Assembly: GCA_036267355.1 (NCBI GenBank)
Contig: DATAWG010000079.1
Coordinates: 1 to 64,000 of the forward strand
Direction: 5' to 3'
Length of the DNA stretch: 64,000 nucleotides
Origin: Pirellulales bacterium
GTDB taxonomy: Bacteria; Planctomycetota; Planctomycetia; Pirellulales; DATAWG01
Position numbers and translations under genes: made by a program. Shown piece by piece: positions 46,009 through 56,335 of this stretch (position 1 is its first letter; each line of letters begins with the position of its first letter). A model generated the notes under the pieces. The model was not told the origin of the DNA. It worked only from the letters and a program-made list of their open reading frames with translations, and searched no databases.

Positions 46009-46165
46009 ATACGAAATACGCGGCCAAGCAGTGGAACGGGGCCAGCGGGCCAGCCGTTTCGTTGCGACTGGGTTTGCTGCCTGCTATATTTGGCTGAGGG
46101 TTGTTCATCAGCCCTCCTGCCAAACGATGCCCGCCCACGCCGCTGCCCACCCAGGCGAGTCGCAG

Positions 46166-49100
46166 ATGAGACGCTTGCTCCGCGGTCTGTTCGTCGCTGG
46201 AATTCTCGGATTTTGCATCGGCAATTTCTCGGTTGCCGAATCCGCAGCGCCGGCTGTTTCGTCGGCCACCGCATCGCCCGCCGCGGCGAAGCCGGTCGAT
46301 TTCAATCGCGATGTTGTTCCAATTCTGTCGAACAATTGCTTTAAGTGCCACGGCCCGGACGGCGCCCAGCGGAAGGCGCGGCTGCGGCTCGATGTCGGCG
46401 AAGTGGCCACCAAGCCGGCCGAATCGGGATCGATCGCCATCGTTCCCGGCAAGCCCGACAAGAGCGAATTGGTCGAGCGCATTTTTTCCAGTGACGACGA
46501 CGAGCGCATGCCGCCGCCGAAGAGCAACAAACACCTCAGCGATGCACAGCGGCAAGTGCTGAAACAATGGATCGCCCAAGGGGCCGTCTACAAGCGGCAT
46601 TGGGCGTATGTCGCTCCGGAGAGGCCGGCGGTTCCGCTGGCCATTGCGGCGCCCGCCGGCGATCCGCCGGCAAATCCGATCGATGCGTTCGTGCTCGCAA
46701 AGCTCAAGGAGCAGCATCTCAAGCCGTCGGCCCAGGCCGACCGCGTGACGCTCGTGCGGCGGCTCTATTTCGACCTTACCGGTTTGCCGCCGTCGCCGGC
46801 GCAGGTGGCCGAGTTTGTCGATGATCGCGATCCGCGGGCCTACGAAAAGCTCATCGACCGCTTGCTCGCATCGCCGCACTATGGCGAGCGGATGGCCATG
46901 TATTGGCTCGACCTGGTGCGCTACGGCGATAGTTGCGGCTATCACAGCGACAACGCTCGCGATGTGTACTTATATCGCGATTACGTGATCGCCGCATTCA
47001 ACTCCGACAAGCCGTTCGATCGCTTCACCACCGAACAGTTGGCCGGCGATCTGCTAAGCGATGCATCGAATGAAACGCGGATCGCCTCCGGCTACAACCG
47101 TCTGCTGCTGACGACCGAAGAAGGAGGCGCGCAGGCCAAGGAATACACGGCCAAATATGCGGCCGACCGGGTGCGCAATCTCGCGAGCGTCTGGCTCGGA
47201 TCGACGATGGCGTGCTGTGAATGCCACGACCATAAATTCGATCCGTTCAAGACGCGCGATTTCTATAGCATGGAGGCGTTCTTTGCCGACGTGAAGGAAA
47301 ACGCCATCTCGCGGCAGGAAGAAACTCCGATGCCGTCGGCTGAGCAGGCTGTCGAACTGAAGCGGTTGGAAGACGAACGTGCCACCGCGGCCCGACATCT
47401 CGACGAACAAACTCCGGCGCTCGATGCGGCGCAAGCCGAATGGGAGAAAACCGCGACGAGGGACACGGTCGCCTGGACGCCGCTGCATCCGGCAAGTGCG
47501 ACCGCGAAATCCGGCGCGACATTGAAGATTCTCGACGACAATTCCATTCTCGCCGGCGGGAAGATGCCCGATCGCGAGACGTACACGATCATCGCCGATC
47601 TGGATCGCGGCGGAGCGGCCGGAATCAACGGCATTCGGCTGGAAGCGATGGCCGATCCGAGCATGCCGGCCCACGGGCCAGGGCGCGCAAGCAACGGCAA
47701 TTTTGTCCTCTCCGAAATCGCGCTTGCCGCGGCACAACAATCCTCGCACGAAAAAGCTTCGCCGATCGCGCTCGCACACGCGTCGGCCGATTTTTCGCAA
47801 TCCGGATTCAACATCGAAAAATCGATCGACGGCAACCTCGGCACCGGTTGGGCGATCTTGCCGGAAGTCGGCAAGACACATTCCGCGATCTTCGAAACGG
47901 CGTCGCCGATCCGCGAAGTTGGCAAAGACGACAAGGCCGGCGTCCAGCTCCAATTCGTTCTCCAATTTCACTTCGGCGCGGCGCATAGCATCGGCCGGCT
48001 TCGACTTTCTACCACCACGCACGCGCCGCCTCTCGCCGTCGGCAAGGGCTTGCCCGCCGATATCGCCAAACTGCTCGACATCGCCGCGGCGAAGCGCACC
48101 GCGGCCCAGCGCCAATCGGTCTCCGCCTATTTCCGCTCGATCGCTCCCGAGCTTCGATCCGCGCGAGCTAAAGTCGCCGAACTGAATCGCAAGAAAGCCG
48201 AATTGGAAAAGAGCTTTGCCAAAACGCTCATCACGACGTCCGTCGCTCCGCGAAGCGTGCGCATTTTGCCGCGCGGGAATTGGCAGGACGATTCGGGCGA
48301 GATCGTGTCGCCGGCCGTGCCGGAATTCTTGCTGCCACTCGAGATCAAAGACCGCCGGCCGAACCGCTTGGACCTCGCCCGCTGGCTCGTCGATCGCCGC
48401 AATCCGCTGGTGGCGCGTGTGTTCGTCAATCGGATATGGATGCTATTGTTCGGCCAGGGGATCGTAAAAACGAGTGAAGATTTTGGCTCGCAAGGCGCGG
48501 CGCCCTCGCATCCCGCGTTGCTCGATTGGCTGGCCACGGATTTCGTCGCCAGCGGTTGGGATGTGAAACATATCGTGAAGTTGGTCGCGATGTCGAACAC
48601 GTACCGGCAAGCGTCGGTCGCGTCGCCGGAGCTGCAGCAAATTGATCCCGATAATCGCTGGCTCGCCCGGCAAGGCTGTTTCCGCCTCGATGCGGAATTC
48701 GTCCGCGACGATGCGCTGGCGATCAGCGGGCTGTTGTCGCCGAAGATCGGAGGACCGAGCGTCAAGCCATATCAACCGGCCGGATATTGGGCCTATCTCA
48801 ATTTTCCGACGCGGGATTGGCAGGCCGATCGCGGAGAAAACCAATACCGCCGCGGGCTGTATACGTGGTGGCAGCGCACTTTCCTGCATCCAAGCCTCAA
48901 GGCCTTCGACGCGCCGACGCGCGAAGAATGCACCGCCTCGCGCACGCGGTCGAACACGCCGCTGCAATCGCTGGTGCTCTTGAACGATCCGACGTATGTC
49001 GAGGCGGCGCGGGTGTTCGCAGCCGAGATCGTGGGGCAAGGGGGCAGCCAAGCGGCGGAACGAATCGATTGGGCGTTTCACCGCGCGCTGTCACGGCCGG

Positions 49101-49303
49101 CGACCGCCGACGAGAACCGCATTCTGCTCGAACTCTACACCAAGCATCATGCCGAATATATCGCCGACGCTGCCGCAGCGAAAAAGCTGCTCGGCGTCGG
49201 AGATGCGGCGCCGCCCGCGGGCGTCGATCCGGCCGAGCTGGCCGCATGGACATCGGTCGCCCGGGTGATCCTGAATTTGCACGAAACGATTACACGAAGT
49301 TGA
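46166..49303 (+). CDS. Planctomycete cytochrome PSCyt1-DUF1549-DUF1553 protein
   Basis: A 1045-residue exported protein with signal peptide ([20 protein letters not shown]). Order: PSCyt1 with haem site CFKCH (58-62); DUF1549/PSCyt2 (about 165-385, [18 protein letters not shown], then [11 protein letters not shown]); a long middle region with a beta-sandwich and coil; DUF1553/PSD1 (about 720-1000, [34 protein letters not shown]-like). Members are found almost only in planctomycetes and a few other groups, always with a DUF1501 gene; the reaction is unproven. ATG at 46166 puts the signal first; the upstream extension overlaps ku. It is followed by DUF1501 after 12 bases. Confidence 0.92.
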   Translation: MRRLLRGLFVAGILGFCIGNFSVAESAAPAVSSATASPAAAKPVDFNRDVVPILSNNCFKCHGPDGAQRKARLRLDVGEVATKPAESGSIAIVPGKPDKSELVERIFSSDDDERMPPPKSNKHLSDAQRQVLKQWIAQGAVYKRHWAYVAPERPAVPLAIAAPAGDPPANPIDAFVLAKLKEQHLKPSAQADRVTLVRRLYFDLTGLPPSPAQVAEFVDDRDPRAYEKLIDRLLASPHYGERMAMYWLDLVRYGDSCGYHSDNARDVYLYRDYVIAAFNSDKPFDRFTTEQLAGDLLSDASNETRIASGYNRLLLTTEEGGAQAKEYTAKYAADRVRNLASVWLGSTMACCECHDHKFDPFKTRDFYSMEAFFADVKENAISRQEETPMPSAEQAVELKRLEDERATAARHLDEQTPALDAAQAEWEKTATRDTVAWTPLHPASATAKSGATLKILDDNSILAGGKMPDRETYTIIADLDRGGAAGINGIRLEAMADPSMPAHGPGRASNGNFVLSEIALAAAQQSSHEKASPIALAHASADFSQSGFNIEKSIDGNLGTGWAILPEVGKTHSAIFETASPIREVGKDDKAGVQLQFVLQFHFGAAHSIGRLRLSTTTHAPPLAVGKGLPADIAKLLDIAAAKRTAAQRQSVSAYFRSIAPELRSARAKVAELNRKKAELEKSFAKTLITTSVAPRSVRILPRGNWQDDSGEIVSPAVPEFLLPLEIKDRRPNRLDLARWLVDRRNPLVARVFVNRIWMLLFGQGIVKTSEDFGSQGAAPSHPALLDWLATDFVASGWDVKHIVKLVAMSNTYRQASVASPELQQIDPDNRWLARQGCFRLDAEFVRDDALAISGLLSPKIGGPSVKPYQPAGYWAYLNFPTRDWQADRGENQYRRGLYTWWQRTFLHPSLKAFDAPTREECTASRTRSNTPLQSLVLLNDPTYVEAARVFAAEIVGQGGSQAAERIDWAFHRALSRPATADENRILLELYTKHHAEYIADAAAAKKLLGVGDAAPPAGVDPAELAAWTSVARVILNLHETITRS

Positions 49304-49315
49304 GAGCCAAAAGTG

Positions 49316-50767
49316 ATGAACGATCTCGAACAACTCCGCTTGCAGCTCAACCGCCGCACATTCTTGGGGCGCACGGCGTCGGGCATGGGCTCGCTCGCCC
49401 TGGCTTCGCTGTTGAATCCCCAGCTGCTATCCGCGGCGGAAGCGGCTGCCGGCGGCGGCCCGGCGAATCAAAAATGGCGCGGCGTCGTTCGTCCGTTGCA
49501 TTTCAAGCCGACTTGCAAGCGAATCATCTATCTCTACATGGCTGGCGGCCCGTCGCACCTCGAAACCTTCGACTACAAGCCCAAGCTGGCCCAATTGCAT
49601 GGCAAGCCGATGCCCGAGTCGATCACCAAGGGGCAGCCGATCGCGCAATTGCAGGGCCAGCAATTGAAATGCTTCGGCCCGCAGCACGCGTTTGCCAAAT
49701 ACGGGCGATCGCGGCAAGAGATCTGCACGATTTTTCCCAACATCGGCAAATTGGCCGACGATATGTGCATCATTCGCTCGATGCATTCCGATGCGATCAA
49801 CCACGATCCGGCCCACACGTTCATGAACACGGGCACGACGATTTCGGGCCGCCCGTCGATGGGTTCCTGGCTGCTCTATGGCCTGGGCAGCGATGCCGAA
49901 GACCTGCCCGGCTTCGTGGTCATGACTTCGTCGGGCAAATTCGGCCAGCAGCAGCCGATCGCCGCCCGCATGTGGGCCAGCGGCTTCCTCCCGAGCAAAT
50001 TTCAGGGAGTGCCGTTTCGTTCGCAGGGCGATGCCGTGCTCTATCTCAGCAGCCCGCCGGGCGTCGATCGCGACCGGCAGCAAGATGTAATCCAAGCTTC
50101 CGAGGCTCTCGATCGGATCCACGACACGACGGTCGCCGATCCCGAGATTCAAACGCGCATCGCCCAATATGAAATGGCGTTCAAGATGCAAACGAGCGTG
50201 CCGGGCCTGATGGATCTGTCGGGCGAACCGGCCAACGTGCTCGAGATGTATGGCACCAAGGGGGCCGACGGTTCGTTTGCGGCCAACTGCCTTCTGGCCC
50301 GGCGACTTGCCGAGCGCGGCGTGCGATTCATCCAGCTCTACCATCGCGATTGGGATCATCACGGCGGGCTGAAGCGAAACATCGAGGGAATTGCCGGCGA
50401 AGTCGACCGAGCCACCTGGGCCTTGGTGAGCGATCTCAAGCAACGCGGGATGCTCGACGACACGCTGGTCGTGTGGGGCGGCGAATTCGGCCGCACGCCC
50501 ATGGCCCAGGGCGATGGCCGGGATCATCACATCAAAGGCTATTCGCTGTGGATGGCCGGCGGCGGCATCAAGGGGGGCATCACCTACGGGGCAACCGATG
50601 AATTCGGCTACAACGCCGTGGAAAATCGCGTGCACACCAACGATTTCCACGCCACGATGCTGCGGCTCTTCGGCATCGACCACACCCGGCTGACCTATCG
50701 CCATCAAGGCCGCGACTTCCGCCTGACCGACGTCGCCGGCACTGTGGTGAAAGACATTTTGGCATAG
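49316..50767 (+). CDS. DUF1501 protein, TAT-exported partner
   Basis: A 483-residue protein starting LRLQLNRRTFLGRTASGMGS, a twin-arginine signal. The body is a DUF1501 domain, an alkaline-phosphatase/sulfatase-like fold: IIYLYMAGGPSHLETFDYKP, TLVVWGGEFGRTPMAQGDGR and DHHIKGYSLWMAGGGIKGG. It follows the PSCyt1/DUF1549/DUF1553 gene after 12 bases and should be co-translated. ATG at 49316 is preferred to a GTG three bases earlier. Its last 46 bases are duplicated 205 bases downstream. Confidence 0.93.
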   Translation: MNDLEQLRLQLNRRTFLGRTASGMGSLALASLLNPQLLSAAEAAAGGGPANQKWRGVVRPLHFKPTCKRIIYLYMAGGPSHLETFDYKPKLAQLHGKPMPESITKGQPIAQLQGQQLKCFGPQHAFAKYGRSRQEICTIFPNIGKLADDMCIIRSMHSDAINHDPAHTFMNTGTTISGRPSMGSWLLYGLGSDAEDLPGFVVMTSSGKFGQQQPIAARMWASGFLPSKFQGVPFRSQGDAVLYLSSPPGVDRDRQQDVIQASEALDRIHDTTVADPEIQTRIAQYEMAFKMQTSVPGLMDLSGEPANVLEMYGTKGADGSFAANCLLARRLAERGVRFIQLYHRDWDHHGGLKRNIEGIAGEVDRATWALVSDLKQRGMLDDTLVVWGGEFGRTPMAQGDGRDHHIKGYSLWMAGGGIKGGITYGATDEFGYNAVENRVHTNDFHATMLRLFGIDHTRLTYRHQGRDFRLTDVAGTVVKDILA

Positions 50768-50908
50768 GGGGAGCCGCAACCAAAGTAGCAGGCACACTCC
50801 GTGTGCCGTCTGCCCTGCTCTTTGCGCAGCACGCGGCGGAGCGCCGATGGCACACGGAGTGTGCCTGCTACCATACGGTGCGCGCCATCACACATTGCCG
50901 CCCGCCAG
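50721..50908. repeat. 188-bp tandem duplication, copy A
   Basis: Runs from the last 46 bases of the DUF1501 gene through the hairpin element to cattgccgcccgccag. About six differences from copy B, so roughly 97 percent identical. Contains hairpin arms 50785-50810 and 50846-50871 (one mismatch). Confidence 0.93.
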
Positions 50909-51092
50909 GCCACTTTAATTCACCCGCCTGCCCGACGTCGCCGGCACTGTGGTGAAAGACTTTTTGGCATAAGGGGAGCCGCAACCAAAGTAGCAGGCAC
51001 ACTCCGTGTGCCGTCTGCCCTGCTCTTTGCGCAGCACGCGGCGGAGCGCCGACGGCACACGGAGTGTGCCTACTACCATACGGTGTGCGCCA
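50768..51092. other. Convergent intergenic region made of a tandem duplication
   Basis: Almost all of this space belongs to two copies (50721-50908 and 50926-51113) of one 188-bp segment that spans the stop of the DUF1501 gene, a hairpin repeat and the end of the flavoprotein gene. No other gene is present. Confidence 0.85.
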
Positions 51093-51113
51093 TCACACAT
51101 TGCCGCCCGCCAG
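50926..51113. repeat. 188-bp tandem duplication, copy B
   Basis: Offset 205 bases from copy A. It contains a dead copy of the DUF1501 C terminus (see pseudogene 50928-50972), hairpin arms 50990-51015 and 51051-51076 (one mismatch) and the genuine last 21 bases of the flavoprotein gene. Confidence 0.93.
50928..50972 (+). pseudogene. Duplicated 3' fragment of the DUF1501 gene
   Basis: Encodes LPDVAGTVVKDFLA and a TAA stop; the live gene ends LTDVAGTVVKDILA with TAG. The fragment has no start or upstream coding sequence and arose with the tandem duplication. Confidence 0.9.
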
Positions 51114-52340
51114 CCAGCCGGTGCTCCAGGCGGCTTGAAAATTGTAGCCGCCGATCGGGCCGTCGAGGTCCAACAGCTCACCAGCGAAAAACAGCTGCGG
51201 CGCCAATTTGCTCTGCATGGTGCGCGAATCGACTTCGTCGAGCGACACGCCTCCCGCCGTGACCTCGGCTTTCTTGAATCCGAGCGTGCCACTCAGTGGC
51301 ACGGACAAATGCTTGAGCATGTGGGCCAATCGACCGCGGTCCGCCTTGCTCAATTCGGCCGCCTTGCGATCCGCCGGCACGCTCGATTGCTCGAGCGCGA
51401 TCTCGGCCAGCCGTCGCGGCAGCAATTGGCCCACCAAGGCCGACACTTGCTTCTTGCCCGAGGCAGCCGATTCAGCGCGCAGCCATTCGAGCAATTGCGA
51501 TTCACGTTGCTGAGGCGACAAATCGATCTGGGCCACCAGCGTTCCCGGCCACGGATGCCCCGACACGGCTCGGCTGACATCGAGCGCTGCCGGGCCGGTC
51601 AATCCGAAATGTGCAAACAACAGCGAACTGCGCCTGCTTGCCAGCGGCCGGCCGTCGCCGTCCAACACCGTCAGCACGACATCCGGCAGCGTGACGCCAC
51701 GCAAATCGAGCACCCACGGCGCGGTCGTCGTCAACGGCACCAGCGCGGGCCGCGGCGGAACGATCGTGTGCCCGAACTGCGCCGCAAAGCGATAGCCATC
51801 GCCGGTGGTTCCCGAGCCGGGATACGATTGCCCGCCGGTCGTGAGAACGACGCTCCGGGCAAGCACCGTTTGCCGTGGCGTCGCCAATCGAAAGCAATCG
51901 CCTGCGCGTTCGAGCTGCATGAGTGGTTCGCCGAGCGACATCGTCGCGCCGCTACGAGAAAACCGTGCGAGCAATGCGTCCAGCACGTCGGCGGCTTTGT
52001 CCGACTCGGGAAACACTTTGCCGGTTTCTTCGACCTTGGTCGCGATGCCTTCGGCTTCGAACATGGCGATCGTGGCCTCGACGCCGAGGGCGGCAAGGGC
52101 GGAATGCAGAAACCGGCCCGGCAGGCCGTAGGCTTCCACGATGCCGCGGTTATCGGTGGCGTGGGTCAGGTTGCAGCGTGTGCCACCCGACATGAGGATC
52201 TTGATTCCCGGCCGCTTGTTCTTCTCCAACAGCAGAACGCTTCGGCCAAGTTCGGCAGCGCGCAACGCGGCGACCAGCCCAGCCGCCCCCGCCCCGGCCA
52301 CGACAACATCCCAGGGCTCCGTTCGAGTTTCATCGTTCAT
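51093..52340 (-). CDS. HI0933-type FAD-dependent oxidoreductase
   Basis: A 415-residue flavoprotein. The N-terminal dinucleotide fold has VVVAGAGAAGLVAALRAAE (12-30) and the family's MSGGTRCNLTH motif directly after the first GIKI segment. TGGQSYPGSGTTGDGY and GGVSLDEVDSRTMQSKL are further HI0933 (YhiN-like) signatures. Cytoplasmic; substrate is unknown for the family. It converges on the DUF1501 gene, and its last 21 bases lie within the duplicated segment. Confidence 0.9.
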   Translation of the reverse strand: MNDETRTEPWDVVVAGAGAAGLVAALRAAELGRSVLLLEKNKRPGIKILMSGGTRCNLTHATDNRGIVEAYGLPGRFLHSALAALGVEATIAMFEAEGIATKVEETGKVFPESDKAADVLDALLARFSRSGATMSLGEPLMQLERAGDCFRLATPRQTVLARSVVLTTGGQSYPGSGTTGDGYRFAAQFGHTIVPPRPALVPLTTTAPWVLDLRGVTLPDVVLTVLDGDGRPLASRRSSLLFAHFGLTGPAALDVSRAVSGHPWPGTLVAQIDLSPQQRESQLLEWLRAESAASGKKQVSALVGQLLPRRLAEIALEQSSVPADRKAAELSKADRGRLAHMLKHLSVPLSGTLGFKKAEVTAGGVSLDEVDSRTMQSKLAPQLFFAGELLDLDGPIGGYNFQAAWSTGWLAGGNV

Positions 52341-52520
52341 GCGATAACAAATCCCGGCGCGGTTGCTTTTCCGTGTGCGAATATTGCTAAACTACCGCTG
52401 CCGCTCGCCCGCCGACAAGCCGGGTGTTGCAAGCGAAGAAGCACTTGCATAATCGGCGGGGAAATCGCGTAGCGAACGAACGTCCCAATTAGTTGTCCGC
52501 GCCAAAAAAAGGAACTGAGT

Positions 52521-52943
52521 ATGATTCGCCACCGGATTGCGTCCCATCGTTCGGCGTTGGTTGCGGTCGCGTTGTGCGCGATCTTCGCGATTTCGCGGCT
52601 GCATGGAATGGCGACTTCGGCCCCGCCGCCCGCCGCTGCAGCGCCGTATATCGTCGCCGCCGGGACGGCCACATTTCGAATGGGCGCGGAGCAAGACAAC
52701 GCCACATTCACGCACGTGAAGCTCGCCGCCGACGTCGCTGCTCGGCTCGGCGACGATTACATCGTTCTCGTTTCGGCACGATATCCCAAAGCGGGCTATC
52801 CCTTTTTCTCGCCGCTATGGAAACCGGCCGCCGACGGCTTCGACGTAACGATGGTCGATCCATCTCTAGGCGCCGGCTCAACCGCCTCGTACGACAACGC
52901 CAACCACACGTTTCCCATCGATTGGGTCGTCGTCAAGAAATGA
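52521..52943 (+). CDS. Small exported protein of unknown function
   Basis: A 140-residue protein with an N-terminal hydrophobic segment (LVAVALCAIFAISRLHGMA). The mature part has ATFRMGAEQDNATFTHVKLA, DDYIVLVSARYPKAGYPFF and closing PIDWVVVKK, a small beta-rich domain. AGGA 7 bases upstream supports the ATG. No family is recognised. It converges with ppc, 110 bases away. Confidence 0.65.
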   Translation: MIRHRIASHRSALVAVALCAIFAISRLHGMATSAPPPAAAAPYIVAAGTATFRMGAEQDNATFTHVKLAADVAARLGDDYIVLVSARYPKAGYPFFSPLWKPAADGFDVTMVDPSLGAGSTASYDNANHTFPIDWVVVKK

Positions 52944-53053
52944 GGGGAAAGCCCTTTTCGCACCATGGTTCAATGCAATTGGAACTCATCGTCGGGACAG
53001 TCTGCCGGTCGAAGGGCTAGACATCCCCGCGCCGCGCGCCCGCCATGAAGGGC

Positions 53054-55900
53054 CTAACCTGTGGTGCGCATTCCGGCGGCGATTCCTTGGACGGTTAGGC
53101 GCAGCAGCGTGCGTAGTTTCGCGGCTTCGAGGGGTTCGAGTTCTTCGAGCGGCTTGGTGCGGCGGCGGCGGATGAATTCGATTTGGATCAGATTCAACGG
53201 ATCGACATACGGATTGCGGGCTTCGATCGAGCGTTGCAGCCACGGGGCCGACACCAAAAGATCCTCGCCGCCGACCAGATCGAGCACCGCTTGCCGCGTT
53301 CGGTCGTACTCCGCCGACACCCGCGACCAGCAGGCCCGGCGAACTTCGTCGGATTCGATCAGATCGGCATAACGGCCGGCGACGTACATGTCGGCCTTCA
53401 CGAGCGCCAGGGCGGCGTTGTCGATCGTAGCTTGAAAGAACGGCCAGCCGCGATACATCTGCTTGACGATTTGCCACGCTAGCGGATCGCGCGATTGCAG
53501 ATCGCCGAGCGCCGCGCCCAGGCCATACCACGCCGGAATGATGCAGCGATTCTGGGTCCAGGAGAAAACCCAGGGGATCGCCCGCAGATCGCCGAGCGTG
53601 CGTTCGCCGCGGCGGCGCGAGGGCCGCGAGCCGATGGGCAGATCTTCGATTTCCTCGATCGGCGTCGTGGCGACGAAATATTCCATGAAGCCCGGCTGAT
53701 CGACCAATTCGCGATAGGCCGCCAGCGAACGGTTGGCAAGCCCCTCGATCAAGTCCATCCACGCCGGCTCGGGATCGCAGCGATGCACGGTCGATCCGAC
53801 GAGTGTTGCCCAGGTCACCTGCTCGAGATGCCGGTAGGCGATCTGCACATCGTCGTAGCGCTCGGCGAGCACTTCGCCTTGCTCGGTCAGCCGCAGCGTG
53901 CCGTCGAGGGCTTCGCCGGGCAACGAAAGGATGCCGCGGGCCGCCGGGCCGCCGCCGCGGCCAAGCGAGCCGCCGCGGCCGTGGAAAAACGTGACACGCA
54001 CGCCATGTTCGCTGGCCACTCGGTGCAACCCGCTCTGCGCCAAAAATAGCCCCCAGCAGGCGGCGAGGTAGCCGCCGTCTTTCGTGCTGTCGGAATAGCC
54101 GACCATGATGATCTGGCGATTTCCTTGCCGGGCCAGATGTTCGGCGTAGACCGGCGAAGCAAGGATCGCGGCCAGCGTTTGCGGCGCTCGTTCGAGATCG
54201 CCGATCTTTTCGAACAGCGGCGAGATGCGCAGCTCGCTCGCGGCGGCGGGTTCGTTCCGACGCCTGGCGTCGGCCTGAGCCCACCGCCAGAGCCAGAGTA
54301 CGCTAAGAACGTCGCCGTCCGATTGCGTGAGGCTGATGACGTTGGTTCCCAGGCAATCGGCGCCGAACTGCGCCAGCGCCCGATGCAGCACTCGATACAA
54401 CTCCAAGGTGTCTTGAGCCAGCGGCGAAAGGGAATCGAGCGGCACGGTTAAAGGCGCGCCCATCGACCGCTGCAACACTTCGGCGCGCTGCCGCTCGTCG
54501 AGCGCTGCGAAATCGTTTTCCACGCCCGCGGCACGGAGCAATTCCGCGATCACTTCCAAATAGCGCCGCGAATCTTGGCGAATATCGAGCCGTGTGAGGT
54601 GCAGGCCGAACGCCATTGCCAAGTCGAGCCAGCGCTGGGCCTCGTTGTCGCGCCCCAAGCGCCCGCCGCCCGCGGTAAATTGTTCGGCCAGCGCTTCGAC
54701 GTCGGCCGTGAATTCTTCGGCATCTTGATAATTGCCCGGGCGAACCGGCTCGATGGCCCCCACGGCCCGCGATCGCTCGAGCCGCCATTCCATCACTTTG
54801 ACCCAGCGTCGCAATATTTCCCTCGGCGCGACGCCGGCCAACTCTTGCTCGAGGTCGGGCCAGCGCTCGACGGCCGCGGCGATGCGGTGCGAGAGCGCCG
54901 CGGCGGCCGGCGTGATCGCCGTCGAAACGGTCAGATAGTCGTACATTCGCTTGGCCGTAGCCAGATGATGTTCGATCGCGGCATTTCGCAAGCGGCAAAG
55001 CGTCTGCGCGGTGACCGACGCGGTGACATGCGGATTGCCGTCGCGATCGCCGCCCATCCAAGAGCCGAACCGCAGAAAAATCGGCACGCGAAACGCATGC
55101 TGCGGATAATGTTCGGCCAGTGCCCGGCGCATGGCTTGATAGACTTGCGGCACGACATCCCACAGCCGGGGCATGATCGACAGCCCGCGCTCGACTTCTT
55201 CCAACACGGTCGGGCGCTGGGGCCGCAAGAATTCGGTTTGCCACATCGCCGTCAGCTCGCCCAACAGGCTGAGGTCGAGCGCTCGCCTCTCGCGCGGGAG
55301 CAGGTCGCTGCGATCGTATTCTTGGAGCACGTGGCGCATGCGGCGGAGCTTGGCCCGAATCGACCGCCGCTTGGCTTCGCTGGGATGCGCGGTGAACACC
55401 AGCTCGATCGCCAGGGCATCGAGCGCGTGTTGCACCATCTCGGCCGAATAGTTTTCCGCTTTGAGTTGGGCGATGGCCGCCCCGAGCGATTCGGAGAGCG
55501 GGGCCGGATCGCGCTGCTGCTCGCGCGATCGCAACACGCGCACGCGCTGCCGGTCTTCGGCGATATTGGTTAGATCGAAGAAAATGCTGAACGCTCGAGC
55601 CACCACTCGGGCAGAGGCCCCGTCGATCGCCGCGATTTTCGCAGCCAGTTCTTCTTCCGCTTGAGCCGAGCCGCCGCGGCGCTCGAGCGAGAGGCGGCGA
55701 ATCTGCTCGACCAACTCGAAGGCCGGAGCGCCCGCCAGATCGTTGAGCACTCGGCCGAGCATATCGCCAAGCAGCCGCACATCGCGATGCAGCAGGCCGT
55801 CGCCGGGGGTGTTGTCGGCCGGCTTTTGGTCGTCGCGAGCTTTGTCGCGGCGCGGCTTTTCGGTGCGGAGACTGTCGCTACGTAAGTCGTCGCTGATCAT
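53054..55900 (-). CDS. ppc: Phosphoenolpyruvate carboxylase
   Basis: Fixes bicarbonate onto PEP to give oxaloacetate, replenishing the TCA cycle in the cytoplasm. The 948-residue protein has the N-terminal catalytic His172 in VFTAHPSEAKRRS (usual consensus has AHPTE), GGDRDGNPHVTAS, the mobile loop FFHGRGGSLGRGGGP, GYSDSTKDGGYLAACW and the C-terminal TVQGIAAGMRTTG. ATG at 55900 gives a family-typical length; the upstream frame to 56164 has no PEPC homology. Allosteric sites cannot be judged by eye. It is the only gene of central metabolism besides serA in the window. Confidence 0.94.
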   Translation of the reverse strand: MISDDLRSDSLRTEKPRRDKARDDQKPADNTPGDGLLHRDVRLLGDMLGRVLNDLAGAPAFELVEQIRRLSLERRGGSAQAEEELAAKIAAIDGASARVVARAFSIFFDLTNIAEDRQRVRVLRSREQQRDPAPLSESLGAAIAQLKAENYSAEMVQHALDALAIELVFTAHPSEAKRRSIRAKLRRMRHVLQEYDRSDLLPRERRALDLSLLGELTAMWQTEFLRPQRPTVLEEVERGLSIMPRLWDVVPQVYQAMRRALAEHYPQHAFRVPIFLRFGSWMGGDRDGNPHVTASVTAQTLCRLRNAAIEHHLATAKRMYDYLTVSTAITPAAAALSHRIAAAVERWPDLEQELAGVAPREILRRWVKVMEWRLERSRAVGAIEPVRPGNYQDAEEFTADVEALAEQFTAGGGRLGRDNEAQRWLDLAMAFGLHLTRLDIRQDSRRYLEVIAELLRAAGVENDFAALDERQRAEVLQRSMGAPLTVPLDSLSPLAQDTLELYRVLHRALAQFGADCLGTNVISLTQSDGDVLSVLWLWRWAQADARRRNEPAAASELRISPLFEKIGDLERAPQTLAAILASPVYAEHLARQGNRQIIMVGYSDSTKDGGYLAACWGLFLAQSGLHRVASEHGVRVTFFHGRGGSLGRGGGPAARGILSLPGEALDGTLRLTEQGEVLAERYDDVQIAYRHLEQVTWATLVGSTVHRCDPEPAWMDLIEGLANRSLAAYRELVDQPGFMEYFVATTPIEEIEDLPIGSRPSRRRGERTLGDLRAIPWVFSWTQNRCIIPAWYGLGAALGDLQSRDPLAWQIVKQMYRGWPFFQATIDNAALALVKADMYVAGRYADLIESDEVRRACWSRVSAEYDRTRQAVLDLVGGEDLLVSAPWLQRSIEARNPYVDPLNLIQIEFIRRRRTKPLEELEPLEAAKLRTLLRLTVQGIAAGMRTTG

Positions 55901-56335
55901 TGATGGCACCCCAGATCGCCGTGACTTTTTTTGGGCGAAAGCAGTTGTGTGGCAGGCATGTGCGCGATCAGGGCGGGTCGCTATGCTGGCTGTCGTGAGT
56001 GGCGGCGTTGCTCGCCGTCCTGCCTGGCACGGCCTGTCTCGCTGGGGCACGAGATAGACCGATGGGAGGCGAGCCCTTTCCGCTGCCCAGCATGGATAAT
56101 GTTGTATCGCGCATGGCGGCTTTCGCAACTGGCGAACGCTTCGTTGCGGCGATTTTTTCGCCATGGGACGAGGCTAGCGGCGGAACATGACCGCCGGAAA
56201 AATCGGATTTCGTCTCGGTATTTCCGCTGCGCAGTTCGCCGAATGGCCCATCCGCCGCGTTGCCCCTCTTGGGTGAGATGATTATAGTGGAGGCTGGCGT
56301 TCACGGAGGAAACCTCGTTCGAGCAGCGGTGGCCT
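55901..56335. promoter_or_regulatory. Divergent intergenic region between ppc and surE
   Basis: About 435 bases carrying both promoters. Small open frames on each strand are not supported. No operator or hairpin stands out. Confidence 0.5.
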
